Assembly: GCA_948470475.1 (NCBI GenBank)
Contig: OX419341.1
Coordinates: 29,400,900 to 29,464,899, forward strand
DNA: 64,000 nt
Direction: 5' to 3'
Source: Galaxea fascicularis
Lineage: Eukaryota > Cnidaria > Anthozoa > Scleractinia > Euphylliidae
Below the pieces are notes generated by a model that made no database searches, was not told the origin of the DNA, and worked only from the letters and a program-made list of their open reading frames with translations. Below, in pieces: positions 1-57,800 of this stretch. The translations under genes were made by a program, and so were the position numbers. Every line of letters starts with the position of its first letter. Positions within the stretch are counted from its first letter, which is position 1.

Positions 1-462
1 TTGTCCTGGAGAAAAAGAACAAGCCAAAATACAACTTCCAGTGTAATACATTTTAATTTTTATTTTAAAAAAAAAACATATCATAAATAACTTTTTAACC
101 TTGTTCGTTCTGTCATTACAGGGAAATCTCAGACCTTGGCCCTGGTAGTAACCTTGCAATACATCAAGGCCTCAGTCTGAGATTTCCCGGTAATGACCTC
201 ACTCTCATTTAATAAGTAGTATAATTATGATCACTTCTGCTCAGTTGGCTTTAGAAACTTCAGTGTCATCTCAAACAGACCCAAATAATGATCATGGTAC
301 ACTAAGGTACAAAGTATTGTTGTTGGAACCATTTACATGTACAATGAAGAGACTGAAATCCTTGGGTGGTATCTATTGGCAGAGAGCCAACACAGTTAGA
401 ATTTCACCTCATGTCTTAAGCTTGAAGAATCCAATGCATAATGATAATCATTCCTTTCTCAG
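1..462. other. Septin intron, left edge
   Basis: AT-rich intron sequence with no readable septin exon. It contains one foldback element at 113-196. Confidence 0.6.
113..196. repeat. Short foldback element
   Basis: The arms start TCATTAC and continue GGGAAATCTCAGAC; the reverse complement closes at 196. The arms are about 22 bases with one mismatch, around a short unpaired centre. It looks like a small MITE. Confidence 0.65.
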
Positions 463-3400
463 ATCATGGATGAACTTGCTAGCAATGGTGTAAATATTTA
501 CCGCTTTCCTGTGGATGATGAGACTGTGTCAGAAATGAACAATGGCATGAATGTAAGTGAATTTAATTAGCTACCCTTACCTGTCTTTGTTTCGTGGGGC
601 AGTTTTGCTGTTACGTTTTGCTTTTTTCTCATGCAGAATACTACTTAACAGTATACATGTTCACATCGCCAAATTAAACATCTTCCAACAGTAAAATGTA
701 CACATTTTATCCAACAATGGTAGATGATAATTTTTTCATTCAGAAAAGAGCTATCATTACAGGTATGTTTCACAGTTTTGTGGTTAATTTTATGTTGTAG
801 GAACAAATTCCATTTGCAGTGGTAGGTAGCCGTGAAGAGGCGGTAATCAACAAAGTCAAGACACGGGCTCGGCAGTATCCCTGGGGAACTGTGGAAGGTA
901 AGTGGGATCTCATATGGGTATCTTATTGATCTAACCCCAAACATGTTTACTTATCTTTTCATGGTACCCATCCCATTTCCCATATCTATGATAACCAGAA
1001 TTCCCCAACACAACGCGGCCGTGAAAAAAAAAAGAACTAATTATTGCCAAGCTGTACTGCAAGAAGAAAACCTAACGTTAAAAGTTAGTTTTTGTCACTG
1101 AGGAAGAATTTAATGTGTCAGAATGTTGTCGTCCCTTTTGTGATTGGTTTAAGTAAGGTTTTGACTTCATTAGAAGTTTAACAATTTTCACCTGAAGTGG
1201 AGGAGGCTGGTGGTGGAATTTGTTGTATTACTGGCCACTGACACTGACTGAAGTGAATTACTGCATTAGTACATGTATGTACTAAAAGAGTGAGATAATA
1301 AAACTCAAAAATTATGTTGTGGAACTGATTTATTCCTGTTAATAATTACGATTTTCGCGCGAGCTGCTCGGTGATGAATTCCCGGGGGGATTTGGGGGGG
1401 AGGGAATACTCCGGGTTTCAAGTGACGGGGATGAACGAAGGATTTTTTTGGTTTGAAACTTTCGATTCCGGAATTTTTTGGGGTAGGAGAATTTGGCATA
1501 TATTTTTTGTGTTGCTTGATTTAAGTAGGGAATTCTTGGGTATTGAAAACAATCTGAAGATTCGTGGTGGTGCCCCGGAGTTGTTTCCGCGTAGTTCTGC
1601 GAATAAAGTACAATCCTTTCTGGACATTTGTAAGGTTCGGAGATTCGGCATGGGTTTTTGGGGGTTAATTTTTTTGGGTTTGATCTATACCCCCATTCGA
1701 TCATCCCCGTCACATAAAATTAGGAGTAACCCCCTCTCTCCTTCGGTACATCATCATTAATTTTATTTAAAAACACGGTAAATACATCAGCAGTAACAAT
1801 TTAATATAAAAGCTACAAGTTATTACGAAAGACCATATATACAGATTAATCTTCTATAATTTAAAATATTGCCAACTATTTTACATGAATGCCGTTTCGA
1901 AAATTAGTCAGAGATGTTGCTTGCCTAGCAGCTGAGGGTAGACTGTTCCAGAGGACTGCACCACTATAGCCAAAGCTATTTTTGTAATAGTTAGTTCGTG
2001 GCAAGGGAATAGCAAGCTTATTATCAGTATCGCACAAATTGTAAGAAGTAATAACATCACTCCGCTGAATGAATTTCGAGGACAAATGATTAGGTGCGAG
2101 GCCATTTAAAAACTTATAGACCATCTCAGCCTTTAGTTTTTGACCTCGAGTTTCTAAATTCATTTAATAGTTGGTTGGCGTCAGCATCATAACTAGAATG
2201 AGTAAGGACGCGGACAGCACGGTTTTGAAGTCTCTGTAATTTGTCGGATAATGTTTTGGCACAGTTAATGTTAATGTACATGTAGGATACATGTAAATAG
2301 CACTTGCCATCCACTGTTTCAGTATAATTACACTAAATACAGGTATTTGAAGGATACAGATCTACACAAAAGGGTAAAATTTGGTTCCACTTACCCATTT
2401 GTATCATGTAAGATGACAATGTTTTCCTTGTTTTTCCAGTTGAGAATGAAAATCACTGTGACTTTGTAAAGCTTAGAGAGATGATTGTTCGGTAAGAATG
2501 CATTTTCAGTAGTAAAGTACTGGTGAATTTTATTTAAATGAGTATGTGGGTGATCTCAAAATATTTTTCTGTTCATACAATGTATGTGTCATTCCGTAAA
2601 CGGCTTGTGACTTAAGTAAGGTACAGCAGCCTAAGGAAGCGTATTTCATGGCTTGTGTTCAAATTTGAACGATAATTCTGAAATTGCACTTGAAGGGCGA
2701 ACTTAAATTCTACCAGCTTTGCTGGGCACTGCGTCATACGCAAAAGTAAACGTAGACATCACTGCCACTCACTGCACGTTCTGCAGAACGAACATGCAAG
2801 ACTTGATCGACAAGACGCACAGCCAGCACTTTGAGCTGTACCGACGAAACAGGCTGGAGGCTATGGGCTTTAGCGATGGAGACGGAGAGAAAAAACAAAT
2901 GAGTCTGCAGGAAACTTACGAACTGAGGCGACAGGATTACATGAAGGACATACAGAACAGAGAGGAACAGATGAGACAGAGCTTTGTTAATAAAGTCAAG
3001 GAAAAGGAAGGGGAATTAAAACAAGCTGAACAGGAGGTGAGAGCCTGTACTGTTGTTGCAGTTGGTTAGATTCGCGTACCTTGGTCGATTTCCTCTCACG
3101 ATCTTGGCGTTACACTTATCTTTAACCCCTAAGGGGTCTCCCTTTGATGAGTAAAATCATCTGGCGTTAGACAAAGTAAAATCTATTAAGTCACTCTTAG
3201 GGAGGAAAGGGTTAAGGGAGATAGTTTAAGAACCCTTTAACCCCTAAGGGGTTTCCCTTTGATGAGTAAATTCGTCTGGTGTTCGACAGAGTAAAATCCA
3301 TAAAGTCACTCTTAGGGAGGAAAGGATTAACATGATCGTTTTCCCTTCCATTTCGTCGTTTCTGCACATGCCACTGATGTCCACTTTAATTTGGTTCACT

Positions 3401-4145
3401 CTAGTGTTAAAAGTCCATTGTCGTGAATTGTATTGTTAGAAATGCCGCTCGGGGAAAAACGTCTCTCTTCCTCAGAGAAGGCTTTGTGAAGTGTGTCATC
3501 GCGTTTAATTTAATTTAATTTAATTTTGTCAGCTTCACGCTAAGTTTGAACATTTGAAGAAAACCCAGGTGGACGAGAAGAAGAAGCTGGAGGAAAAGAG
3601 AAGGATGTTGGTAAGTTTAGTCATTCAGCTACAAAGTTGGGAGCCAATTTCCTTCCTCGCCTGGGGGTGTCACGTGTGTCACGGAAAACAAAACGTGTTG
3701 TTTTGCTATAGAATTTTGATACAGTATATTCCAGTAAATGCATATGAAGCGCAGGTTAAACCAGAACAGCTTCGTTCCTTTATGTTCTTTGTGGTTTTGC
3801 CCAGAATTGGTCATCGGTGGACGCCACCAGTCGAGCTTAGCTCGGCCATACTCCATCAACTGTTTATACACGGGAGTCACAGTCCCCTCGCAACAACAGC
3901 AATGCCAACAGTTTGCGTGGTGATATTTTTTTTGACAGCTAATAAGAAACTTCGCCATCAATGGCTCCCAAAACTACTAAAACCGTTTACTAACGGAACA
4001 AATTTATTTTGTGTGGCTTGTTTATCAGGATGAAGAGATCAACCTGTTTAACAAGAAAAAAGCCGCGGTACAGGCTGCGCATGCTCAAGCACAACAAGCC
4101 ACTGCCCAAGTCGCCAAGGAACACTTGAAAGGGAAGAAGAAATAG
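463..4145 (+). CDS. SEPT6-group: Septin, SEPT6/8/10/11/14 group (3' six exons, 5' partial)
   Basis: Septins are GTP-binding proteins that assemble into hetero-oligomeric filaments at membranes and in cytokinesis. Six exons join in frame: 463-552, 801-897, 2440-2491, 2787-3036, 3533-3610 and 4029-4145 (stop TAG 4143-4145), each with AG/GT borders. They encode the end of the G domain and the septin unique element: IPFAVVGS, then [12 protein letters not shown] and [15 protein letters not shown] motifs, then [20 protein letters not shown] charged coiled coil follows (repeated Glu/Lys/Gln, [15 protein letters not shown]) and a Lys-rich end. The SLQETYE motif and the long coiled coil point to the SEPT6 group. 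The P-loop and AKAD-type G4 motif must lie left of position 1. The gene is tail-to-tail with the neurobeachin gene. Which vertebrate paralogue is closest cannot be told from this part. Confidence 0.93.
1376..1755. repeat. MITE-like element with GTGACGGGGATGA inner repeats
   Basis: GTGACGGGGATGA at 1422 recurs inverted, ending at 1713, followed on both sides by CGAA-type sequence; weaker similarity extends outward through the G-rich ends. The plus strand is strongly G-rich, which leaves both strands open as apparent but unconvincing reading frames. Confidence 0.55.
1876..2314 (-). mobile_element. LINE reverse transcriptase C-terminal fragment
   Basis: The minus strand encodes [19 protein letters not shown], then, after a frameshift near 2160, [20 protein letters not shown] and [17 protein letters not shown]. 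These are the conserved end of non-LTR retrotransposon reverse transcriptases. It is 5'-truncated and frame-broken, within a septin intron. Confidence 0.8.
3122..3330. repeat. Two tandem copies of a TTAACCCCTAAG element
   Basis: A segment of about 92 bases occurs at 3122-3213 and again at 3239-3330 with about ten differences. Each copy has imperfect inverted ends (TTAACCCCTAAGG and CTTAGGGAGGAAAGGGTTAA). A related end lies near 50728. Confidence 0.65.
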
Positions 4146-5787
4146 GAGTAGTATTAAATTGTGAAATGCAAAATTCTTTATATTAACACCTCTGGATAGA
4201 GGAATGGATTGAGGTGCAAGCGAGAGAAAGATCTTCAAGGTGTCATTGCGTGATTTTGGCGTGACCTCGTGACAGCTTTTCAGTCTCGAAAATTCATAGT
4301 AGTAACAATAACTAAATATCAGTCTTGAAGAATTTTCTCTTTTAATACTTTTTTAATGCGTCGTTTAACTACCAACTTTATTAGCTCGCGGTTCTTGTTC
4401 CAACTCTTTCAAAACAAAGGCATGTATGTTTCATGCTTGACTTTTAAAAGTGATATTGTACGTGTTTGACCTTTTTCATGTGGCGTTTTGAACAATGAAC
4501 TAGAACTTGATCGCAGCTATTTGGTCGTCAAGTCAAGTCATTAACCTTCCCAAATAATTATATTATTATTACTATTATTATTATTACACCTAATATTTTT
4601 TATAACGTAAGCCCGAAAAATGTGCAGCGTTTAATTTCTCGTACATACATGTTGGGAGAACAAGTGAAATGGCTACCAAGATAATCCACGGTTGATGTTT
4701 ATTTTAACTAGCCCGATATGAAATATATGGGAAACAGTGGTGACAATATTTACGTTGCTACTGAGGCTTTGTGTGACTATAAGCAAGTTTTCAAGACGTC
4801 TAATGAAACTGGACATAATTTGGAGGCACAGCAAACAGCCGTTAAGTGCTTTCCATTGTGGTGTCGACTGTTTACCTGCTTGCAGTCTTCAAGCATCCTT
4901 AAAAAATAGCGCGTCGTAACTCCTTAGTAATCACGCAGTCAAATCTTTAATTAGAGTTTTGATTCACCACAAGCCTGACTGCCTTCAGTGGAACACCAGC
5001 CCACACCCAGCCTCTGTTTACTGTAATCAGCATTATTTGTATCAATAAATTACAATGTCCTTAAATAGCTAAATGGCAATTTTACACTAGTCCTGGTTAA
5101 CTTTGGTAAAAGTCGAACCCTCTCTACCTCGCAGATGTCCTTTTCTTAATTCGTTTGTAACTACTCTATGAACAGTTAAAAGTAGGATGCACGAAAAATA
5201 TATGCTTCATTAAATAGTGAGCTACTGAGACCAAATAATTAGCCAGACCTAACTTTCCCTTGATGCTACATTGTTTCATCCGATGATCTGTTCGTGGTAC
5301 CAGATAAGCCTCTTGAGACCCACGGTAGAACTATACTACATGATTTAAGTTAACTTACGGAGTTTCATATTTGATTCTTAAATTTACGAAGCAGGCTCGA
5401 ACACGCTAAACTATGAATTCTACTGCTCACCGGCTTCAAGCTAGTTGCAGACATTCCCTTTAGCATTGGTCCCATTTCCCGCGTTTTTCCAGAAAATGGT
5501 GTGTGGTGTTGAAAGACACCACTTCAATCAAAACATGAGACGCACGCGTATTTAAGCGGCAGTAAGGAACTAACAGTTCGCAAGAAGACAGAAACATTCA
5601 AAAGTAATTGTCTACGATCACGTTTTCAACAGCCCGTCACCAGACTTGCGGTCTGTTTGTTCACATGAGCCACTGGCAAATAATTTAAATTCAGCAATTA
5701 ACATCAGCTCCTCCGGTTCGTGTATTCCCTCACGCATTCTCGCGAATTCCACCACCAACGGCTTTGGCGACCGAATTGAGTCTCCCT
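4146..5787. other. Convergent intergenic region, septin / neurobeachin 3' ends
   Basis: This holds both 3' untranslated regions. It contains a TTA-type microsatellite at 4558-4586 and an AATAAA at 5044-5049 that could serve the septin. No convincing coding sequence was found. Confidence 0.5.
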
Positions 5788-52274
<46,487 letters not shown>

Positions 52275-52716
52275 GTTGGATCATTTTGAATGAAACTGCG
52301 CATGCTCCCAGGTCCTACCCCAGGAACGTCGCGTAGAAGTATAGTGAATTCAATTCAATAACGTAAAACTTCCGACAGTAACGACCTCCGAAAGTAGTGG
52401 ACCCAACCCCTTCCCGAAAACAGCGAGACCAAGGGTCAATATTTCTTTATTTATTTTGTTTCTTTTTCCTCTTTTCAATGTATTGCCACATTGCAAAACC
52501 TGGTGTTCCTGTGGCTTGACTCGTTTTCGTTCCAGTCAGCTGATCAACACAGCGTCTTTGTTGTTGCCAAGAGTACGCCAAAGCGTGGCTTGAGTGTGTT
52601 TGCGGTGTTTTGCTGTTTTATTTTGCCTCTGATTCTATCATAAATTGACTTACTGGTTGCGTAGAGTTTGTTTTGATCATTTTATTTTGTTTTGGTAAAG
52701 ATCTGACCTTTGTGAA
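52275..52716. promoter_or_regulatory. Putative bidirectional promoter, neurobeachin / MDM1
   Basis: The two start codons face away from each other across 442 bp, so both transcription starts and 5' leaders must lie here unless there are further upstream exons. A TGCGCATGC palindrome at 52297-52305 resembles the core of an NRF1 site, a motif common in animal bidirectional promoters. No clear TATA box was seen. The same TGCGCATGC occurs upstream of the chromodomain gene. Confidence 0.55.
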
Positions 52717-54843
52717 ATGCCTGCACCGCACTCTAAGGTAAATTATTTAGCATGTTGGTTTGCTTGGAATGCTAGCTACAGATTTGAAGATTCAGAAGAT
52801 TTGATGTGTCGATGAAGTTTTATCCAGATAATACGGCCAAGCAAACCTTGCGTAACCAAGAGTTCGATGTCTTGGAAGGACCAATTCTGCGTTTCTCAGG
52901 GAATAATCAGTACTGTTAGCTAGAAATAAATCAGCGATATATAATAAGGTGGTGCCATATCGTTTTTAACTTCATACATTATGCTAGCAATGTCCTGCAG
53001 TCTTCGAGTGCATAGGGTCGGTAACTTGGCCTTTTGTCACTGTAAACAAAACAAAGGGCTCGCTCTTGAATTCGCTCAAGTTTTCTGTTGTCGGATAATT
53101 GGCAAAAATGCATTGTAGTTTTCTTTTGGGTTTGAAAACACGTACAGTACTGTACTCATTGTGCCTTTTTTGTTTTTAACTGAACTCTAAGCGGTATGAA
53201 TCAGAGTATTACTCTCGTTACAAAAAAATTGACCCAAGACGGCCAAACACAGTGAAAGGTGAAGTGACAAGATCATTAAGCTATGCAGATAGCAATGGAT
53301 CAACACCAAGGGCAGGCTTGCAGTCAAGTCAGTTGGGTACTATACACGAACCACCACTACAGAGGAAGAGAATTGTGCCATATGAAAAGAACCACAACAT
53401 CCTCACAACTGTTACAGTGAAAGAACAACCTGATAGAGAGTGGCTGAAAACAGATGCTGAGTCACACAGATCCCACTCACCTCTAGACAGAAGGCATAAA
53501 GAGGTAGGAAGAAGCGGTATTAATTCAAAGATAAGTTCCACCAGCAGGGAACAAATATAAAAAGTGAAAGAGTGTACCTGGAGTCAATAATTGACTCTAA
53601 ACACTAACCTTGATGCCATTAAAAGGAAGAGGATATTGAGGTTTTATCGATGTCATGGCGTGACTGCATACATAGCTATTTGTTATGTAAGCTATGTAAT
53701 ATATTCATGTTACATATTCAGTGTAATAATTTATTATAATGTATGGATATAGCAAATGACACTCCAAATCCTTTATTGGTTCCCCTGTGTGTTAAATGTC
53801 CATCCCTGTTTTTCTCAACCATGAAACTAAAAATATTAATTTTGGTTGTTTATCAGTTGTTTGCTTATTCCATTTCTTTTTGGTCTCCTTAATTTTAATG
53901 CCTCTTTAAATTTTATTAGGAGAGCAAAAGAGATGCAGTTATTCACAGAACTGAGACTCCAATCCTTGCAGCCGAGAGAAAAATATTCAAAGAGCAACCC
54001 AGGAATATCAATAGAACAGTTTACTTACCTGACAGAATCAAAAGAAAGAGTACTTATAAAGGAGACTTTGTAGACTACAAGAAACAATCAAAACCTTCAA
54101 ATGTTACAAGAAAAAAGAGCAAACAAACCAAACAACAGCAAAGTCCACATAAGAAAGTTGGTGGAAACAAAGGAGGTATGAAATGCACTATTTCAAAACA
54201 ACACCTATACACTACTACTAAAGTTACTACTGGTCGTGTATGGTGTTCCATCCCTGCCAAAAATCAACTTCAGCACTCAACATCTATCTTTAGCTCTCAC
54301 ATCCAACCTTATGTTACTCAACATTCAAGTTTATAGCTTTCAACATCCAACTTTAGCACTCAACATCCAACCTATCAATTTCGAAATTTTACTGTCAAAA
54401 TGGTTGATATTTTTATTACAATGAACTTCAATTAAGCCCAATGTCGAATCAAAATTTTATTGAGATTTTATTAAACCTTTTATTGAGAATTCAAGTTTGA
54501 AAATTTCAATGTGATACCAGAACACGACCACGGACTTCCATTCATTCAGGCTCGTAAGTCGAGCTTTCTAAAATGTACAGTCTTTGTGAAATGTTGACTT
54601 CAGCTTTGCAAAGGGCGTACGATCTCCGCCAAAAAGTGTCAGATGTCAAAAGGCTACGTCACATCTGCTAGGATCTGGATCTGGCGGGTCAAAATGGCAG
54701 ATTTCAGCAGTGTTGTGCAAGCCATTTGCCTTTGTCACACGGCGGCCATATTTCCCCGGGAGACCAAAAAAGCTTTGTGTTGCCACGCCAAGCCTCGCAG
54801 TCGAAACCGTGGGGGCGAGGCTTGGCGTGGTAAAACAAAGCTT

Positions 54844-54881
<38 letters not shown>

Positions 54882-57800
54882 AGGCGAATAAATGACCTCT
54901 TTGTGAGGATCGAAAGATAGGAAGATTCTTGCAAAATCAGGTTGGTAGTGTTAAGATTGGTTTATATAAATAGGATGCTGGTTAATCTCAATGTGCCTGA
55001 TAATGTTGAGATAAGAGGAAATGAGTGACAGTCCTGCGCGGACTCCTCATGTGGTTTTTGTGGTCGCCTTGCATTACAGCCTTAAATTATATTTTTGCCC
55101 TAACAAGCATGTCTGTAAGAGATTTACCTCTTTTGTATGATATTATCGGAGGTTTTAAATAACCGCATGAGGAGTCCACGTGGGCCGATTCCCGATAATT
55201 TCGAAATTGATAGGTTGGATGTTGAGAGCTAAAGATAGATGTTGAGTGCTAAAGTTTATTTTTGGTGGGGATGGAACACCATAGTTGTGCTGCACCAGCC
55301 ATTGTTATTGTCTGTAGCACTTTGTACTAATTGGCTTTGCTCAACTACAGACTTTTTTTTTCAATGCATTTTACAAATTAAACAATCTCCACCAACTGCA
55401 TAAAGTATTTCATCACCTTCCAGAAACTGAGCAGATGTTTGAATCATGTTTCAGAAGTGAGCCCAGACCGTCTCCCTCCTGCTGGTATCCGTAGCATCAC
55501 CAGCATTGGAGACACAAGACTTCTAAAACCTTCAGATGATTCTCAGTACTTGAGATCACCAGAACGTGAACAAAAGTGAGTTGTGTTTAAATTGTTTTTG
55601 CAACAAATATGTAATGCATGGTAGCCTGTGAAGCAGTTGATTCCTTGCCAAATGCTGCGCAGGAAGATTGAGTAAGTGAGTGGGTGAACGAGTGTGACTG
55701 GGGTGAGCGAAAAAATAGGGAAGAATTAGGGAGAGGGGCACCGCCAACTCGCTTGTTCCCTATTTTTTCCTCACTCCAGTCACGCTCATTTGCCCACTGA
55801 CTTGCTCGATCTTCCCGTGCAGCATTTGGCAAGGAATTGACTCCTTCGCAGACTACATACATGGATCGTAGTCTGTTGCAACATTAAGTTCTTTTCCATT
55901 CCATATCCATTTTAAGCCTTCATCCACTGTCCCCTAATTTGCTTTCCTCTCATTTCGGCAATACCTCAGAAGAGAAAGGGACATATTACATTTTCAAACA
56001 GACAATCACAAGCTACTGCCAAGTACCCACATTTGCTGTCACCCATCCATGGGTCTTCCTTTTTCCAACCTATGCACTAATAGGTACCAAAATAACTCTT
56101 TAGTAAATATGGTAATTCGTATTTGAATTTTACCACTGGACCTAAACCTCAGGGTTTAATCAGCATGACCCCAGGTTCCCATGCAAGGTTCCCAGGGTTT
56201 CCACACTTTCGGGCTTCAGTTTTCTTCCCCATCATGGTTTTCTTTGTTTCACTCTATCCGATTTGTCTGATAGTTGTTGTAATTTGGCCAATCAATGAAC
56301 AGTCATGTATCTCTTTCACGGGTTTGGTAAAAGTTCCCCTTTTTATTTTATTTTTCTCTTTGCTTTATTCAAGGGTCCTCAACACAGAATACACAAGCCA
56401 CTACACACAGCCAACGAAGTTCAAATATGTGAATGGTTTGTGGATAGAAACTCCTATTAATGCTCCTTCAACCTTCCATGTAATGGTAAGTGTGGAAAGA
56501 TTAGAGCAGCCGTGATGACAATAATAATATTGTAAATGGTTTGAACCCAGGACTCATGTCATAATTAAGTGAAGTACGATCGTCCGGGTGAGTGTAGTCC
56601 TGAGAAGGACTGTTTGTGATGACAGTGACTGACGTTTCGACAACCTGAGCGGAAGTCATCATCAGAGTCAAGTGATTTGTGTAACGTCAGTAGATGGAAA
56701 AGATACTCTGGTCGTTGATGTGATTGGTCAACGAGGTCGTGATGCTATTGGTCGACTGTCAGTTAAGCCTTGTTATCATTGGCTGTGAAGACTGTACACA
56801 GTGATTGGTGCGTTTCGATCCGTCTTTTGTTAGTCTAATGTGTGTACGTGTATTGTTAGTAAAATTAGTCGGTCTGTTGTTTGTCTGTTGTAAACAGCGA
56901 TTGGTGCGTTTCGATCCGTCTTTTGTTAGACTAATGTCTGTACGTGTGTCGTTGTCGGTCAGTCTGTTGTTTGTCCGTTGTTTATGTCGTCGACAAGTCG
57001 TTTGTAAGGTGCGGGAAGTTGTAAGCAACGGTTTAGTGGTGTCTGTTCTAAGTTAGGAAACCAGCTTTCCAGTACGATCCCTTGGTAGTAATTAGTACTG
57101 TAAGTAACGCATTCAGCAGAGTCCCAGTCGATTCTGTGGTTTGTCTGTAAATGGTGTTCAACAATGTTATTGTTGAGGTCACCATTTCTTGTCGCTCGTT
57201 TGTGTTCAGTCAGTCTTACGTTCAAGTTTCATACTTGACTCTGATGATGACTTCCGCTCAGGTTGTCGAAACGTCAGTCAATGTCATCACAAACATTCCT
57301 TCTCAGGACTACACACCCGGACGATCGTACTTCACTTAATTATGAATAATAATATTATAAAAGCCAGCGCACATGATAAGTGGGACAAAACGCTAGTGGG
57401 ATATACTGTCAGGGATCATTTGAATGCACGAGAGGTCTCGCATACCCAAATATTCCCTCTCTCCATCCCCTTCAAGCCCCGACCACACAGGCTACAGCTT
57501 ATATTGACAATGTCATGAAAGATGGTATCCGTCTTGGTTTGAAGTGTTATGTGGTGTCGTTTCGTAAGAAAAAGTGGATGTGAAATTAACATCAAAGTGA
57601 ATATATCGTTAATGGCAAACGCTAAAAAAAAGCTTGATAATAATAAATTATTATTATCAAGCTTGTGGTCACTACATGTACTATAAAACTCAACAGCAAA
57701 TGAAGACTGGGAAACTAGGTGGTGGTAAAAACCATTCGCTTTGATTGGTCGAATCAGGTTGTGGAGTTATGGAACGCACTCATACAACACGAGTGTGTTT

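Noticed and set aside
1371..1760. Overlapping 124- and 129-residue frames on opposite strands
   Set aside because: They lie within a MITE with inverted ends and skewed base composition; no family motif is present.
3554..4033. 159-residue frame continuing past the septin coiled coil
   Set aside because: A consensus donor (GTAAGT) follows base 3610, and the next septin exon resumes at 4029. The frame between is intron.
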